Source: Candidatus Methanomethylophilaceae archaeon (lineage in GTDB: Archaea; Thermoplasmatota; Thermoplasmata; Methanomassiliicoccales; Methanomethylophilaceae). Taken from it: a DNA stretch of 64,000 nucleotides. A model generated the notes under the pieces. That model ran no database searches, had not been told where the DNA came from, and saw nothing but the letters and a program-made list of their open reading frames with translations. Where the stretch lies: NCBI GenBank assembly GCA_017461225.1, contig JAFTYV010000058.1, forward strand, positions 1-64,000, in the 5' to 3' direction. Below, piece after piece: positions 17,525 through 26,340 of this stretch. The position numbers and the translations under genes are program-made. Positions within the stretch are counted from its first letter, which is position 1. Each line of letters begins with the position of its first letter.

Positions 17525-18715
17525 TCACAGGGGTCCGGTGCCGGACACGGTCCGCCCGAGCCCCTCCCTTCTCACCTCGTCCCTCGTTATGCAGGAGGCC
17601 AGTTCGGCCAGCGCACGGGCGCGCTCGTCGAAACCCAGTCCGACGGATGCCTCCGACTCCATCTCCAGCACCTCGTCCAACCTGAACGTGCACCTCTCGG
17701 CCACCATGAGCTCCCGTGTCCTGCCGAGGAACACCAGGGCCTCCTCGTAACGGCCCGCCATGAGCATGCTCTTCCCCAGGGAGAAACCCGATACGCGGTC
17801 CCCCCGGTACGTCTTCAGGGAGAGCTCCACCGCCTCGTCCGGGAACCCCTCCCCCGCCATGAGCTCCGCCCTCAGGGCATCGTTCACCGGGCCGTCGAAC
17901 CTGTCCAGGACGGTGTGCGCGGATTCGAACCTGCCATGCCGGATGTCGACCATCGCCGCCGCGATGTGCACCCATTCGTCGGCGCAGTTCCCGGACAGGG
18001 TGTCGAGGGTGACGGACATGTCCGTGTCCCCCGTCTCCACTATGTCGAAGAAACCACTGTTCACGAGGGTGACCGCCTCATGGTACCTCCCTGCGTTCAC
18101 CAGATGGTACAGCCTCTCGTGTTCGTTCCCGCGACCGACCCACCAGTCCGCCGCCCCGCTGTGCCACCTCCTCAGGGACCGGTCGTCCGCCCTGGACAGC
18201 ACCCTGTCCCGTGCATCCTCCCTGATCCTAACGTAACCCCGGACGTCGTACTGGATCATGGGTATCCCGTCGGGGATCTCGTCACGATGGATGTCGCACC
18301 GGAGGACGCAGAGGGAACCTATCGTGTCCCGGTCCTCCTCGCCCAGGTCGTCGAACGCATCGGAGCTGCAGTGGTTAATGTTGGGGCGTGGGCGCAGCTC
18401 CTCCTCCGAGTACCCGTCGTCGAGGAGGCTCTTCACCATGCGGTCATGCTCCATGCGTCCCTTCACGGTGAGGAAGTAGATCTTGCGCTTCAGCTTGGAT
18501 CCGGATCCGCGTATCGTCGACAGTCCCGTCTCCACGATCCCGTTCTGCTCCATGCGGCCGAGTATGAGTGATGCGTACGAGCGCGAGATGCCGAGTTCCA
18601 TCCCGACCCCGTCCTGGGTGATCTCGTACGGGGCACCGAACCGTATGCAGTGCTCGATGTGGTTGTAGCCGTTCAGGTGGATGAGCACCCTGTTCCTTAG
18701 CGTGAGGGGGTTCAT
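17525..18715 (-). CDS. HTH protein with helical repeats, probable transcription regulator
   Basis: The 396-residue protein starts with a winged-helix DNA-binding region: residues 12-60 (HIEHCIRFGAPYEITQDGVG, then ELGISRSYASLILGRMEQNG). From about residue 185 it is made of paired helices that look like TPR-type repeats (LYHLVNAGRYHEAVTLVNSG; GKSMLMAGRYEEALVFLGR). No enzymatic domain is visible. It is divergent from dtdA; the spacer holds repeated TTAACC half-sites over a TATA box, which fits autoregulation. Function and family are inferred; the ligand is unknown. Confidence 0.75.
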   Translation of the reverse strand: MNPLTLRNRVLIHLNGYNHIEHCIRFGAPYEITQDGVGMELGISRSYASLILGRMEQNGIVETGLSTIRGSGSKLKRKIYFLTVKGRMEHDRMVKSLLDDGYSEEELRPRPNINHCSSDAFDDLGEEDRDTIGSLCVLRCDIHRDEIPDGIPMIQYDVRGYVRIREDARDRVLSRADDRSLRRWHSGAADWWVGRGNEHERLYHLVNAGRYHEAVTLVNSGFFDIVETGDTDMSVTLDTLSGNCADEWVHIAAAMVDIRHGRFESAHTVLDRFDGPVNDALRAELMAGEGFPDEAVELSLKTYRGDRVSGFSLGKSMLMAGRYEEALVFLGRTRELMVAERCTFRLDEVLEMESEASVGLGFDERARALAELASCITRDEVRREGLGRTVSGTGPL

Positions 18716-18740
18716 GCGACGGTTCTCGACGGGACGGCAC

Positions 18741-18800
18741 TTAACCGCTGACCCGCAGATTAACCTTTATAAGGGTTAATCCGGGGAAACGTAGTTAACC
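18741..18800. promoter_or_regulatory. candidate operator: four TTAACC half-sites around a TATA box
   Basis: Between the divergent starts of the HTH/repeat gene (18715) and dtdA (18822) TTAACC occurs at 18741-18746, 18760-18765, 18774-18779 (inverted) and 18795-18800. The two middle copies form an inverted repeat, GATTAACC and GGTTAATC (18758-18765 and 18774-18781), whose 8-base spacer contains the TATA sequence TTTATAAG. A protein bound here would block TBP. The binding protein is not shown by the sequence. Confidence 0.6.
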
Positions 18801-18821
18801 GATCGTCCGGATTCCCGGGAT

Positions 18822-19664
18822 ATGACTAGATTGCTCGTGTGCAGCGAACCGGATCTCCCATCCGTCAACATGAGGTCCAGCCTCCTGTCCATGCATGATT
18901 GGGAGGACCTCGGGGACGACGGCGTCAACAGGTACTGTGCCCATGGGGACACCGTCATGGTGTCCATCCCGGACACGCATATCCGCCACGAGTGCCTGGA
19001 TGAGACGGTCGCGGGGTTCGGGATCCATCCCGACGAGGTCGTGTTCATGTCCCGGCATTCGGCGAAGAGCGGCACACCGGCACTGACCGTGCATCCGATC
19101 GGGAACTACCATGAGAACGACTTCGGCGGGAGGGAGCGCACACTGGTCCCGGCGGCATCCGCGACGATGACCGATGCGTTGCGTCGCATCGTCGCGTACA
19201 ACGACATGCCGGGGACGCAGACCTGCGTCGAGGTGACCCACCACGGCCCGTGGCTGGACATCCCCACGTTCTTCATAGAGATCGGAAGCGACGAATCGAA
19301 CTGGGGGAACATGCACGCTGCGGAGGTGCTGGCACATGTCCTCTCGGACCTGGATCCCGACACAGGGTCGCCGGTCGCAGTGGGTCTGGGCGGAGGCCAT
19401 TACGCGCCGAGGTTCACGGACATCGCACTGAAGTACAGGCTGAACTTCGGGCACATGATCCCCAATTACCAGCTGGAGGGCCGTGACGACGAGGATGTCC
19501 TGCGCATGCTGAGACAGGCGTGTTCCGCATCCGGGACCAGGCTGGTGTACGTCCACCGCAAGTCCATGAAGAAGCCCGAGGAGAGGCGCATGGCGGAACT
19601 GATCGCGTCCGCTGGGTACGAACAGGTGACCTCGGCGGACCTGGAACCCCTCAACGTGAACTGA
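18822..19664 (+). CDS. dtdA: D-aminoacyl-tRNA deacylase (DtdA/GEK1 type)
   Basis: Zinc-dependent editing enzyme that removes D-amino acids from tRNA; archaea and plants use this type instead of bacterial Dtd. The 280-residue product has the family signatures FMSRHSAKSGTPALTVHPIG, VEVTHHGPW (histidines likely metal or catalytic ligands) and GLGGGHYAPRFTDIAL. ATG at 18822 is about 45 bases downstream of the TATA within the operator region. It overlaps the convergent pyrH by 14 bases. Confidence 0.93.
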   Translation: MTRLLVCSEPDLPSVNMRSSLLSMHDWEDLGDDGVNRYCAHGDTVMVSIPDTHIRHECLDETVAGFGIHPDEVVFMSRHSAKSGTPALTVHPIGNYHENDFGGRERTLVPAASATMTDALRRIVAYNDMPGTQTCVEVTHHGPWLDIPTFFIEIGSDESNWGNMHAAEVLAHVLSDLDPDTGSPVAVGLGGGHYAPRFTDIALKYRLNFGHMIPNYQLEGRDDEDVLRMLRQACSASGTRLVYVHRKSMKKPEERRMAELIASAGYEQVTSADLEPLNVN

Positions 19665-20331
19665 CGGATGTTCCGGAGAACGGCTCACCGAGGATCGCGT
19701 TGCGGAGTTCGGTCAGGTTGCGGCCGTCGACGATGCTTATGTCGATGCCGCACTCCGCGGCTATCCTCACACCGAGCGGGTCGAAGACGCTGGACCTGGA
19801 TGCCCCGTGCTCCTTGTAGACTATGTCGCCGAGTTCGGTGATGGTCATGGAGGGTATCCTCACGGCATCCTTGTTGACACGGGGGTCGTCGGTGTAGACC
19901 GCATCCACGGATGTGGCGTTGACCACCCTGCATGCACCGAGCTCCCTGGCGACCATCATCGACACGGCATCGGTGGTGTGTCCCGGGACGGTCCCGCCCA
20001 TGACGACTATCCTCCCCGGTTCGGACCTGTCTGCCGTCTCCTCCGCGGTGGTCGGGACGGTATCTGGCATGTCCCCGAGTGCCAGGGACAGGAGCTGGGC
20101 GTTGAGCCTGGTGGCACCTATGCCGAGGATGTCCAGCTGGTAGGTGTCCCCTCCGAGCCCCCTGCCGACCTCCGCGTAGTACCTGGCGGTCTTGCCGCCG
20201 CCGCAGACGATCGCGAGCTGGACCCTGTCGGAGATGCCCTTCAGCATCCCGGCGAGTTCGGAGATGTAATCAGCATCATTCTCTCCGGGTACGAGGATCG
20301 ACCCGCCAATAGAAACCACGACCTTATCCAT
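19651..20331 (-). CDS. pyrH: uridylate kinase (UMP kinase), archaeal type
   Basis: Amino-acid-kinase-fold enzyme converting UMP to UDP. VVSIGGSILVPGENDADYI at the N-terminus, AIVCGGGKTARYYAEVGRGL and ATSVDAVYTDDPRVNKDAVR are diagnostic of archaeal PyrH. I set the start at ATG 20331; GTG at 20340 would add only three residues. Length 226 fits the archaeal family. Another pyrimidine gene, pyrC, is at 41578-42843. Confidence 0.93.
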   Translation of the reverse strand: MDKVVVSIGGSILVPGENDADYISELAGMLKGISDRVQLAIVCGGGKTARYYAEVGRGLGGDTYQLDILGIGATRLNAQLLSLALGDMPDTVPTTAEETADRSEPGRIVVMGGTVPGHTTDAVSMMVARELGACRVVNATSVDAVYTDDPRVNKDAVRIPSMTITELGDIVYKEHGASRSSVFDPLGVRIAAECGIDISIVDGRNLTELRNAILGEPFSGTSVSSR

Positions 20332-20407
20332 GGGACTCACTGCGCGTCCCTATGGTCAGCGTGGATATGAACCCACCGATTACGCGTGCACCCGCGCCAC
20401 CGATATG

Positions 20408-20420
20408 TTTAATATAAAGG
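20408..20420 (+). promoter_or_regulatory. prf1 promoter (TATA box)
   Basis: TTTAATATAAAGG lies 29-41 bases before ATG 20449. The expected transcript start near 20440 gives a very short leader and argues against the in-frame GTG at 20440 as start, although leaderless GTG initiation is not excluded. Confidence 0.5.
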
Positions 20421-20448
20421 GAGCCTGACATGGAACCGGGTGGACCAT

Positions 20449-21681
20449 ATGGGTGAAACCAATTCGATGGATAAAGCGAAATACGATTTCAAGAAGGATA
20501 TGCAGGAGATCACAGGTTACAGGGGAAGGGGAACCGAGCTCATCTCGGTCTACGTCCCCGGCAACAAGCAGATCTCGGATGTCATGGCCTACCTCAGGAA
20601 CGAGCAGTCCCAGGCATCCAACATCAAGTCCAAGACGACGATGAAGAACGTCACGAGTGCGATCGATTCCATCGCCGCTCGACTCAAAACGTACAAGACG
20701 CCTCCGGAGAACGGAGTCGTGATCTTCTGTGGGGAGGTCCCCCGTGCAGGTGACCAGACCAAGATGGTCCAGTATGTCATCAACCCCCCGGAACCCATCA
20801 CCGCGTTCCTGTACAGATGCGATGCCCAGTTCTTCACCGAACCCCTCGAGGCGATGCTCCTCGACAAGAAATGCTACGGTCTCATAACCATCGACAGGTC
20901 CGAGGCCACGATAGGTCTCCTCAGCGGGAGCAGGATCCAGGTCATGAAGCACTTCGACTCCCTGGTCCCCAGCAAGCACCACCAGGGAGGTCAGTCGTCC
21001 GTCCGTTTCGAGAGGCTGATCGAGATCGCCGCCCACGAGTTCTTCAAGAAGGTCGCCGACAACGCGACCGAGATATTCCTCAACAGGCCTGAGATGCTCG
21101 GACTCCTGATAGGCGGGCCCGGAGCGACCAAGGACTTCTTCGTGAAGGAGGAGTACCTCCACCACGAGCTCAGGAAGAAGGTCTGCTCGCCCCTCGTGGA
21201 CACCGGGTACACCGACGAGTCCGGACTCAGGGAGCTCGTCGAGAACGCCAAGGACATCATCACCGACATGCAGCTCACCGTGGAGAAGGAGTTCATGCAG
21301 AGGCTCTTCGCCGAGATCAGGAAGTCCGACGGAGGGCTCTCCTGCTACGGGGAGGACGAGGTCAGGGCCGCCACCGACATGGGTGCCGCCGACATACTCC
21401 TCCTGTCCGAGTCGCTCAGCAAGAGGCGCGTCACGGTGCAGTGCTCCTCAGGACACACGCACGAGCTGACGGTGAAGGATGCCGACGAGAGGATCAACTG
21501 CCCCGAGTGCGGCGGCTCCGCCACCGTCATCAAGGACGAGGACCTCATCGACGACTTCTTCCTCAGGGCGGACGCGTTCAACACCCGCGTCCAGATCATA
21601 TCCCCCGATTCCGAGGAGGGGGACATGCTCCTCAAGGCGTTCGGAGGCATAGCCGCGCTCCTCAGGTACAAGGTGAACTAA
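20449..21681 (+). CDS. prf1: peptide chain release factor aRF1
   Basis: Single archaeal class I release factor; recognises stop codons and triggers peptide release. The codon-recognition motif NIKS is at residues 58-61 and the catalytic GGQ at 180-182 (HHQGGQSSVRFERL). The C-terminal domain has a cysteine pair (CPECGG). The 410-residue length is normal. This factor must serve the TGA/TAA stops that dominate this genome while tolerating UAG read-through if pyrrolysine is used. It abuts argS with no spacer. Confidence 0.96.
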   Translation: MGETNSMDKAKYDFKKDMQEITGYRGRGTELISVYVPGNKQISDVMAYLRNEQSQASNIKSKTTMKNVTSAIDSIAARLKTYKTPPENGVVIFCGEVPRAGDQTKMVQYVINPPEPITAFLYRCDAQFFTEPLEAMLLDKKCYGLITIDRSEATIGLLSGSRIQVMKHFDSLVPSKHHQGGQSSVRFERLIEIAAHEFFKKVADNATEIFLNRPEMLGLLIGGPGATKDFFVKEEYLHHELRKKVCSPLVDTGYTDESGLRELVENAKDIITDMQLTVEKEFMQRLFAEIRKSDGGLSCYGEDEVRAATDMGAADILLLSESLSKRRVTVQCSSGHTHELTVKDADERINCPECGGSATVIKDEDLIDDFFLRADAFNTRVQIISPDSEEGDMLLKAFGGIAALLRYKVN

Positions 21682-23442
21682 ATGTCTGTAATGGATGATT
21701 TCACAGCGGAGGTCCGCGCAGCGGTCTCCACGGCGCTCGCGGACATGGGCGCCGACGGCACGGAGTTCGCCGTCGAACCCTCCTCCATGGAGAACGTGGA
21801 CCTCGCGGTCCCCTGCTTCACGATGTCCAAGGTGCTCAGGAAGGCCCCCCAGGCCATCGCCGACGACCTCGCGTCCAGGATCGCCCCCTCGGGACTGATC
21901 TCGGCAGTCGCGTCCGTCAACGGGTACCTCAACTTCAACATAGACCAGGCCGCCATGGTCGGCGGTGTGGTCGGTGAGATAGTGGCCAGGGGCACCGGGT
22001 ACGGGCACCACCCCTCCACCGGGCTCAGGGTCAACCTCGAGCACACCTCGACCAACCCCACCGGCCCCATCCACGTCGGACGCGCGCGCAACCCCGTTAT
22101 CGGAGACACCCTCGCCCGCTGCCTGAAGAGGTGCGGCCACGAGGTCACCACGGAGTACTACGTCAACGACGTCGGTAAGCAGGTCGTCATCCTGACCTGG
22201 GGTGTGAACAACGTCTCCGACGAGGAGGCGGCCGCCGAGGCGGAGGAGCACGCGAAGTCCATCGGACAGAACGAGAAGGAGCGCGACAAGACTGACCACA
22301 GGCTCGTGGCCAACTACCGTGTGGCCAACAAGAGGATGGAGGCGGAACCCGAGGTCCAGGCCTGCATCTCCGACATGCTCAGGAGGTTCGAGGACGGTGA
22401 CGCCGAGGTCATCGGCACCGTCAGGCACACCGCCGAGATAATGCTCGACGGTCTCCGCGAGACCCTCTCCAACATCAACGTGACCCTCGACAGGTACACC
22501 TGGGAGTCCGACTTCATCGCGGACGGTTCCGCCAGGGATGTGGTGGAGAGGCTCAAGACCTCCGACTACGCCGGACAGACCGACGACGGCGCATGGTACC
22601 TCGACCTGAAGGACTTCGGCATCCAGGGGAAGAACACCAAGTTCACGTTCACCAGGTCCGACGGGACCACCCTGTACACCACCCGCGACCTCGCGTACCA
22701 CCTGGACAAGTTCACCAGGGCCGACCGTGTCATCGACGTCCTCGGGGAGGACCAGAAGCTCGGATCCAAACAGCTCTGCTCCGCCCTCGAGATCCTCGGG
22801 AACGAGAAGATGCCCGAGCCCCTGTTCTACTCCTTCGTCTCCCTTCCCGAAGGGAAGATGTCCACCAGGAAGGGTGTCGTCGTCTACCTCGACGACCTCA
22901 TCGACGAGTCCGTCTCCCGTGCCTACGAGGAGATCAGGAGCAGGCGCTCCGACATGCCCGAGGAGAGGATGCGCGAGATCGCATGGACCGTGGGTGTCGG
23001 TGCCGTGAGGTACAACATCGTGCGCGTCCAGCCCGAGAAGCAGTTCGTCTTCAAGTGGGAGGAGGCCCTCAACTTCGACGGTAACTCCGGACCCTACCTC
23101 CAGTACGTCCATGCGAGGGCGTGCAGCATGCTGAGGAAGGCCGGCGAGTACTCCCACGACACGGACGCATCCAAGCTGACCGACGAGTACGAGGTCAGAT
23201 TGGTCAGCGCGCTGTCCCGCTACTCCGACGTCCTGGACGCCGCCGGGAACGGCGGACGCATCCACATGCTCCCCGCATACGGACACGAGGTGGCATCCGC
23301 GTTCAACCAGTTCTACGCGGCGGTCCCCGTGCTCGATGCCGGTCCCAGGAGGGATGCGCGCCTCACACTCGTCGAGTGTGCGAAGACCGTGTTGGCCGAT
23401 GTGCTCGACTGTCTCGGAATGGGTGCTCCGGAGGAGATGTGA
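21682..23442 (+). CDS. argS: arginine--tRNA ligase
   Basis: Class I synthetase of 586 residues. The N-terminal additional domain is followed by the HIGH-class motif NPTGPIHVGRARN (about 130-142) and the KMSKS-class motif EGKMSTRKG (about 391-399). The C-terminal anticodon-binding helices end in TLVECAKTVLADVLDCLGM, a normal ArgRS ending. It starts immediately after prf1 and overlaps the acetyltransferase gene (TGATG), so the three form one operon. A cognate tRNA-Arg(TCT) is at 48173-48247. Confidence 0.96.
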   Translation: MSVMDDFTAEVRAAVSTALADMGADGTEFAVEPSSMENVDLAVPCFTMSKVLRKAPQAIADDLASRIAPSGLISAVASVNGYLNFNIDQAAMVGGVVGEIVARGTGYGHHPSTGLRVNLEHTSTNPTGPIHVGRARNPVIGDTLARCLKRCGHEVTTEYYVNDVGKQVVILTWGVNNVSDEEAAAEAEEHAKSIGQNEKERDKTDHRLVANYRVANKRMEAEPEVQACISDMLRRFEDGDAEVIGTVRHTAEIMLDGLRETLSNINVTLDRYTWESDFIADGSARDVVERLKTSDYAGQTDDGAWYLDLKDFGIQGKNTKFTFTRSDGTTLYTTRDLAYHLDKFTRADRVIDVLGEDQKLGSKQLCSALEILGNEKMPEPLFYSFVSLPEGKMSTRKGVVVYLDDLIDESVSRAYEEIRSRRSDMPEERMREIAWTVGVGAVRYNIVRVQPEKQFVFKWEEALNFDGNSGPYLQYVHARACSMLRKAGEYSHDTDASKLTDEYEVRLVSALSRYSDVLDAAGNGGRIHMLPAYGHEVASAFNQFYAAVPVLDAGPRRDARLTLVECAKTVLADVLDCLGMGAPEEM

Positions 23443-23939
23443 TGGAGTACCGTCCCATGAGGATCAGGGACATCGAGGGCGTGCGCGAACTCGAGGTCAG
23501 CTGCATCCGCGAGTACTTCGCGGAGACCCTCGAGAACAAATGGGACGAACTCCCCCAGGATTGGAGGGACGGCCTCGGCGCGAGCAGCAAGAGGCACTTC
23601 AAGGCGTACCTGGACAGCGGGCTGAGCTTCGTGGCGGAGGAGGACGGCGAGATAGTCGGCTTCATCTTCGCACAGATGCTCCACCATGTCTTCGACGAGG
23701 ACAACGTGCTCTGGATCGAGAACATGGGCGTCCACCCGTACTTCAGGCGCAACGCGATCGGCTACAAGCTCCTCAGGGAGTGCGTCAGGAAGGGTCGCGA
23801 GATGGGTGCCACGGTCGCACACAGCATGATCCAGCCGAGCAACGCGCCGTCGATCCTGCTCCACAAGAAACTCGGTTTCTTCATGGACAGGCGCGAGGTG
23901 GCGCTCCTGGATCTCAGGGATCCCAACCTCGGTTTCTGA
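23442..23939 (+). CDS. GNAT-family N-acetyltransferase (RimI/Ard1-like)
   Basis: Acetyl-CoA-dependent acetyltransferase, possibly for protein N-termini. The 165-residue protein has the GNAT core: strand FVAEEDGEIVGFIFAQ, then IENMGVHPYFRRNAIGYKLL, where the R-x-x-A/G-I-G segment matches the acetyl-CoA pyrophosphate loop, and the terminal NAPSILLHKKLGFF. ATG overlaps the argS stop. The substrate cannot be read from sequence; RimI/Ard1-like activity is the best guess. Confidence 0.85.
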   Translation: MEYRPMRIRDIEGVRELEVSCIREYFAETLENKWDELPQDWRDGLGASSKRHFKAYLDSGLSFVAEEDGEIVGFIFAQMLHHVFDEDNVLWIENMGVHPYFRRNAIGYKLLRECVRKGREMGATVAHSMIQPSNAPSILLHKKLGFFMDRREVALLDLRDPNLGF

Positions 23940-23959
23940 GATAAAACACAATGAAAGAG

Positions 23960-23992
23960 GGGGAGGGCGACCCCTCCCCGGTTTCCTTTTTT
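23960..23992. terminator. terminator hairpin between convergent genes
   Basis: GGGGAGGG (23960-23967) pairs with CCCTCCCC (23972-23979) and is followed by a T-rich run (TTTCCTTTTTT). It lies between the acetyltransferase gene and the convergent gene at 23992-24588. Confidence 0.6.
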
Positions 23993-24588
23993 CAATCCTT
24001 CTTACCGGAGTACTTCTTCCTCTCGGTGGTGACGGCCTTCTTGGCCTCCTTCCTGGAACCCTTCTCCGCCATGGCGGCCTTCCTCTGGGCCTCGAGCTCC
24101 TCGAAGGTCATGGTGTTCTCCTTCTTGGGTGCATCGCGCATCTTGAGGTAGACTATGACGGCGATGGCGATGATCGCCACGATCACGACGACATAGGTGG
24201 TCCAGTTGGAGAGTATGTTCTCATCGACCGTGACGGTCATGTTGAACTCCGCGAATTTGAACTGGTCCGCAGGTTCCATCGTGACGACGAGGTCGTGGTT
24301 GCCGGCGCTCTTGAGGTTGGGTAGTTCGATGGTGATCCTCTGCTCCCCGTACGCGATGGTCTGGGCCCCGCTGTACAGGACCTTGCTCCCCTCGGTGACG
24401 GTGATCTCGGCCTCGAACGCCTTGGTGTCGTTGAACAGGTCGAACCAGATCTTCCCCCCGTTGAGGTCGTCCAGGTCGTAGCCCCTGTCGGAGATGGTGG
24501 TCTCCCCATCGGCACCGGCGACGGGGATGATGCAGAGTGCGGCGACGAGTGCCGCCACGACGAGCATCGTTGCTTTCATGCCCCTCAT
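23992..24588 (-). CDS. secreted, C-terminally membrane-anchored protein of unknown function
   Basis: Has an N-terminal signal peptide (hydrophobic TMLVVAALVAALCIIPVAGA, probable cleavage after AGA). An extracellular beta-rich domain follows (residues about 30-130; EAEITVTEGSKVLYSG, DLVVTMEPADQFKFAEFNM), then one transmembrane helix (YVVVIVAIIAIAVIVYLKM). It ends in a basic cytoplasmic tail rich in Lys/Ala/Glu. The outer part resembles a small Ig- or CARDB-like fold, which is inference. ATG at 24579 is an alternative start. It is downstream of purP on the same strand. Confidence 0.75.
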   Translation of the reverse strand: MRGMKATMLVVAALVAALCIIPVAGADGETTISDRGYDLDDLNGGKIWFDLFNDTKAFEAEITVTEGSKVLYSGAQTIAYGEQRITIELPNLKSAGNHDLVVTMEPADQFKFAEFNMTVTVDENILSNWTTYVVVIVAIIAIAVIVYLKMRDAPKKENTMTFEELEAQRKAAMAEKGSRKEAKKAVTTERKKYSGKKD

Positions 24589-24597
24589 CGGATCGCC

Positions 24598-25755
24598 TCA
24601 GGTGATGATCTCCTCGATGCGCTCCTGTTCGATGGCCTTCCTGACCTCCATGGAGAGCCTCCTTCCGGAGGACATCTCCCTCCTCCAGAGGGTGTTGCCG
24701 TAGGGGTGTCCGACGGACATGTGGACGTTGGTTCCGCCACCGATGCGGGGTGCGACATCGTAGATGTAGAAGTTCAGGTCCTTGTCGACACAGGTCTGGA
24801 GACAGAAGGGTCCGATGATACCGGGGTCGTAGAACTTCTTGGATGCGGCGATGTACTTCTCCGCCATCTCGAAGGCCTTGTCGAGGAGGGACTCCCTGAG
24901 CGTGGCGGAGTTGTGTCCGCACACGGTGTACTCGGGGATGATTCCGTCGTTCTCGAGCTCCACCTGCTGCTTTCCGGGGAGCCTGCAGTATCCGTCGAGG
25001 GAGCTCTCGAACCTCCAGTCGACTCCGAGGAGCTCCAGCCTCTCGCCCTTCTCCTCCAGAGGGGAGTAGAAGAAGTCGAGGTTGAAGACGGGGCCGATGA
25101 TGTACTGCTCCATCCTGGCGTGCTCGAGGAAGTTCTCCTCGATGACGCCCTGCTTGATGAGCTCGGTGGACTTCTCGACGAACTGGTCGTAGTCCTTGGC
25201 GGTGAAGAAGCCCCTCTCGAGCTTCTTGACCTTGTGGTGGACCTTCACGATGGTGAGTCCGTCGATGTCCTCGGGCTTCTCGACCTTCTTGGGGAAGGGC
25301 ATACCTGCCTGCTCGAGGATCCAGTAGTAGTCCCTCTCATCCCCCCTCTCCTCGGACCTGAGCAGGTTCCTGCTTCCGACGATGGGCATCTTGAAATCGT
25401 TCTCGACGGCATCGATTCCGCAGTACGAGACGAAAGACCTGTTGGGGACGAAGAGGACGTTCTTGTCCATCAGGCTCTGCTGGACCTCGGGTTTGAGGAT
25501 GCTGTTGAACCTGTCGAGGATGACGGGTTCGTCGACGACTCCCCTGATGATGTTGCCCTGTGCGTCCCTCTGCGCCTTGAAGTACCTGGAGAAGGTGGCA
25601 TCCCTGCCCTGCTGGCAGATCGCCACGGTCTTGAAGCCCTCGGATATGGCTCCGTCGCAAGTGTCGAGTGCGGAGTGGGATGCGACCACTCCGATCTTGG
25701 CATCCTTGAGGTTGTACTTCTCGAGGTTGCCCAGAACTTCGTCTCTGCTGATCAT
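24598..25755 (-). CDS. purP: FAICAR synthetase PurP (formate-dependent)
   Basis: ATP-grasp enzyme that formylates AICAR with free formate in archaeal purine synthesis, replacing the transformylase half of PurH. The 385-residue product carries the family features IGVVASHSALDTCDGA at the start and GIIGPFCLQTCV plus YDVAPRIGGGTNVHMS near the end. The promoter is AT-rich at 25789-25804. It shares the purine pathway with purF at 44419-45834. Confidence 0.94.
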   Translation of the reverse strand: MISRDEVLGNLEKYNLKDAKIGVVASHSALDTCDGAISEGFKTVAICQQGRDATFSRYFKAQRDAQGNIIRGVVDEPVILDRFNSILKPEVQQSLMDKNVLFVPNRSFVSYCGIDAVENDFKMPIVGSRNLLRSEERGDERDYYWILEQAGMPFPKKVEKPEDIDGLTIVKVHHKVKKLERGFFTAKDYDQFVEKSTELIKQGVIEENFLEHARMEQYIIGPVFNLDFFYSPLEEKGERLELLGVDWRFESSLDGYCRLPGKQQVELENDGIIPEYTVCGHNSATLRESLLDKAFEMAEKYIAASKKFYDPGIIGPFCLQTCVDKDLNFYIYDVAPRIGGGTNVHMSVGHPYGNTLWRREMSSGRRLSMEVRKAIEQERIEEIIT

Positions 25756-25788
25756 GATTAATCCTCTGGTTCGGTATTTGGTGTTCGT

Positions 25789-25804
25789 ATATTATATTTT
25801 ATTA
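25789..25804 (-). promoter_or_regulatory. purP promoter (TATA region)
   Basis: On the minus strand the sequence reads AATAAAATATAATATA, a strong archaeal TATA region 34-49 bases upstream of the purP ATG at 25755. Confidence 0.55.
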
Positions 25805-25867
25805 AACACGCGCGCGGAACCAGATGTGACGGGATGGTACCGGTGAAGATGGAAATGGAAAAAGTGG

Positions 25868-25940
25868 TAGCCTCGCGCAGATTCGAACTGCGGTCGCAGG
25901 ATCCAGAGTCCCGCATGATTGACCACTACACTACGAGGCT
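25868..25940 (-). tRNA. tRNA-Gln (anticodon CTG)
   Basis: The minus strand folds into a cloverleaf: acceptor AGCCTCG/CGAGGCT, anticodon stem CGGGA/TCCTG around the loop CTCTGGA, and T-arm containing GTTCGAATC. Anticodon CTG reads CAG codons. The discriminator base is A and the CCA end is encoded (25865-25867). Confidence 0.93.
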
Positions 25941-25965
25941 ATCAAGACCCCTGATTCAATCCTCA

Positions 25966-26301
25966 TTAATAAACTTTTTCAATTGAACTGAAACGGTCGG
26001 CCTTATTGCCAGTACCGCATCGCGCCCTCCCCAGGTTGTGGACTATGCTCGATGCGCGGAGGAGCAGTTCGGACACCTCGGCCCCCGCGGGCGTTAGTTC
26101 CCATATCCTGCGGTTGTACAGGTGCCTCTCGTCGTCCCTGACCGTGACGAGCCCCATCTCGCAGAGGTCGAGGGCCACGTCCCTCACAGCGGGGTAGTTG
26201 CTACCGACCTCGTAGAGGTCCTGGGACACTATGGCACCGCGTTCCATGATGAGGAGCAGGATGCCGACGGCGTATTTCCTGGTCAGGGGGTTGTCAGCCA
26301 T
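25966..26301 (-). CDS. winged-helix transcription regulator, 111 residues
   Basis: Small DNA-binding protein. Helices LTRKYAVGILLLIMERGAI and DLYEVGSNYPAVRDVALDLC (about residues 6-46) form a helix-turn-helix, followed by a wing (LVTVRDDERHLYNRRIWELT) and a C-terminal helix. It resembles the small MarR/ArsR-like winged-helix proteins of archaea. ATG at 26301 follows a TATA sequence (minus strand GATTTATACATCC), and a perfect 8-base inverted repeat lies just upstream at 26341-26363, suggesting autoregulation. It ends in TAA. Confidence 0.8.
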   Translation of the reverse strand: MADNPLTRKYAVGILLLIMERGAIVSQDLYEVGSNYPAVRDVALDLCEMGLVTVRDDERHLYNRRIWELTPAGAEVSELLLRASSIVHNLGRARCGTGNKADRFSSIEKVY

Positions 26302-26340
26302 GACACAGCGAGTTCACGGGATGTATAAATCTGATATCTG

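Noticed and set aside
21448-23286. 612-codon minus-strand frame opposite argS and prf1
   Set aside because: Val/Leu/Gly/Asp-rich antisense shadow of argS with no recognisable motif; argS has all class I synthetase motifs.
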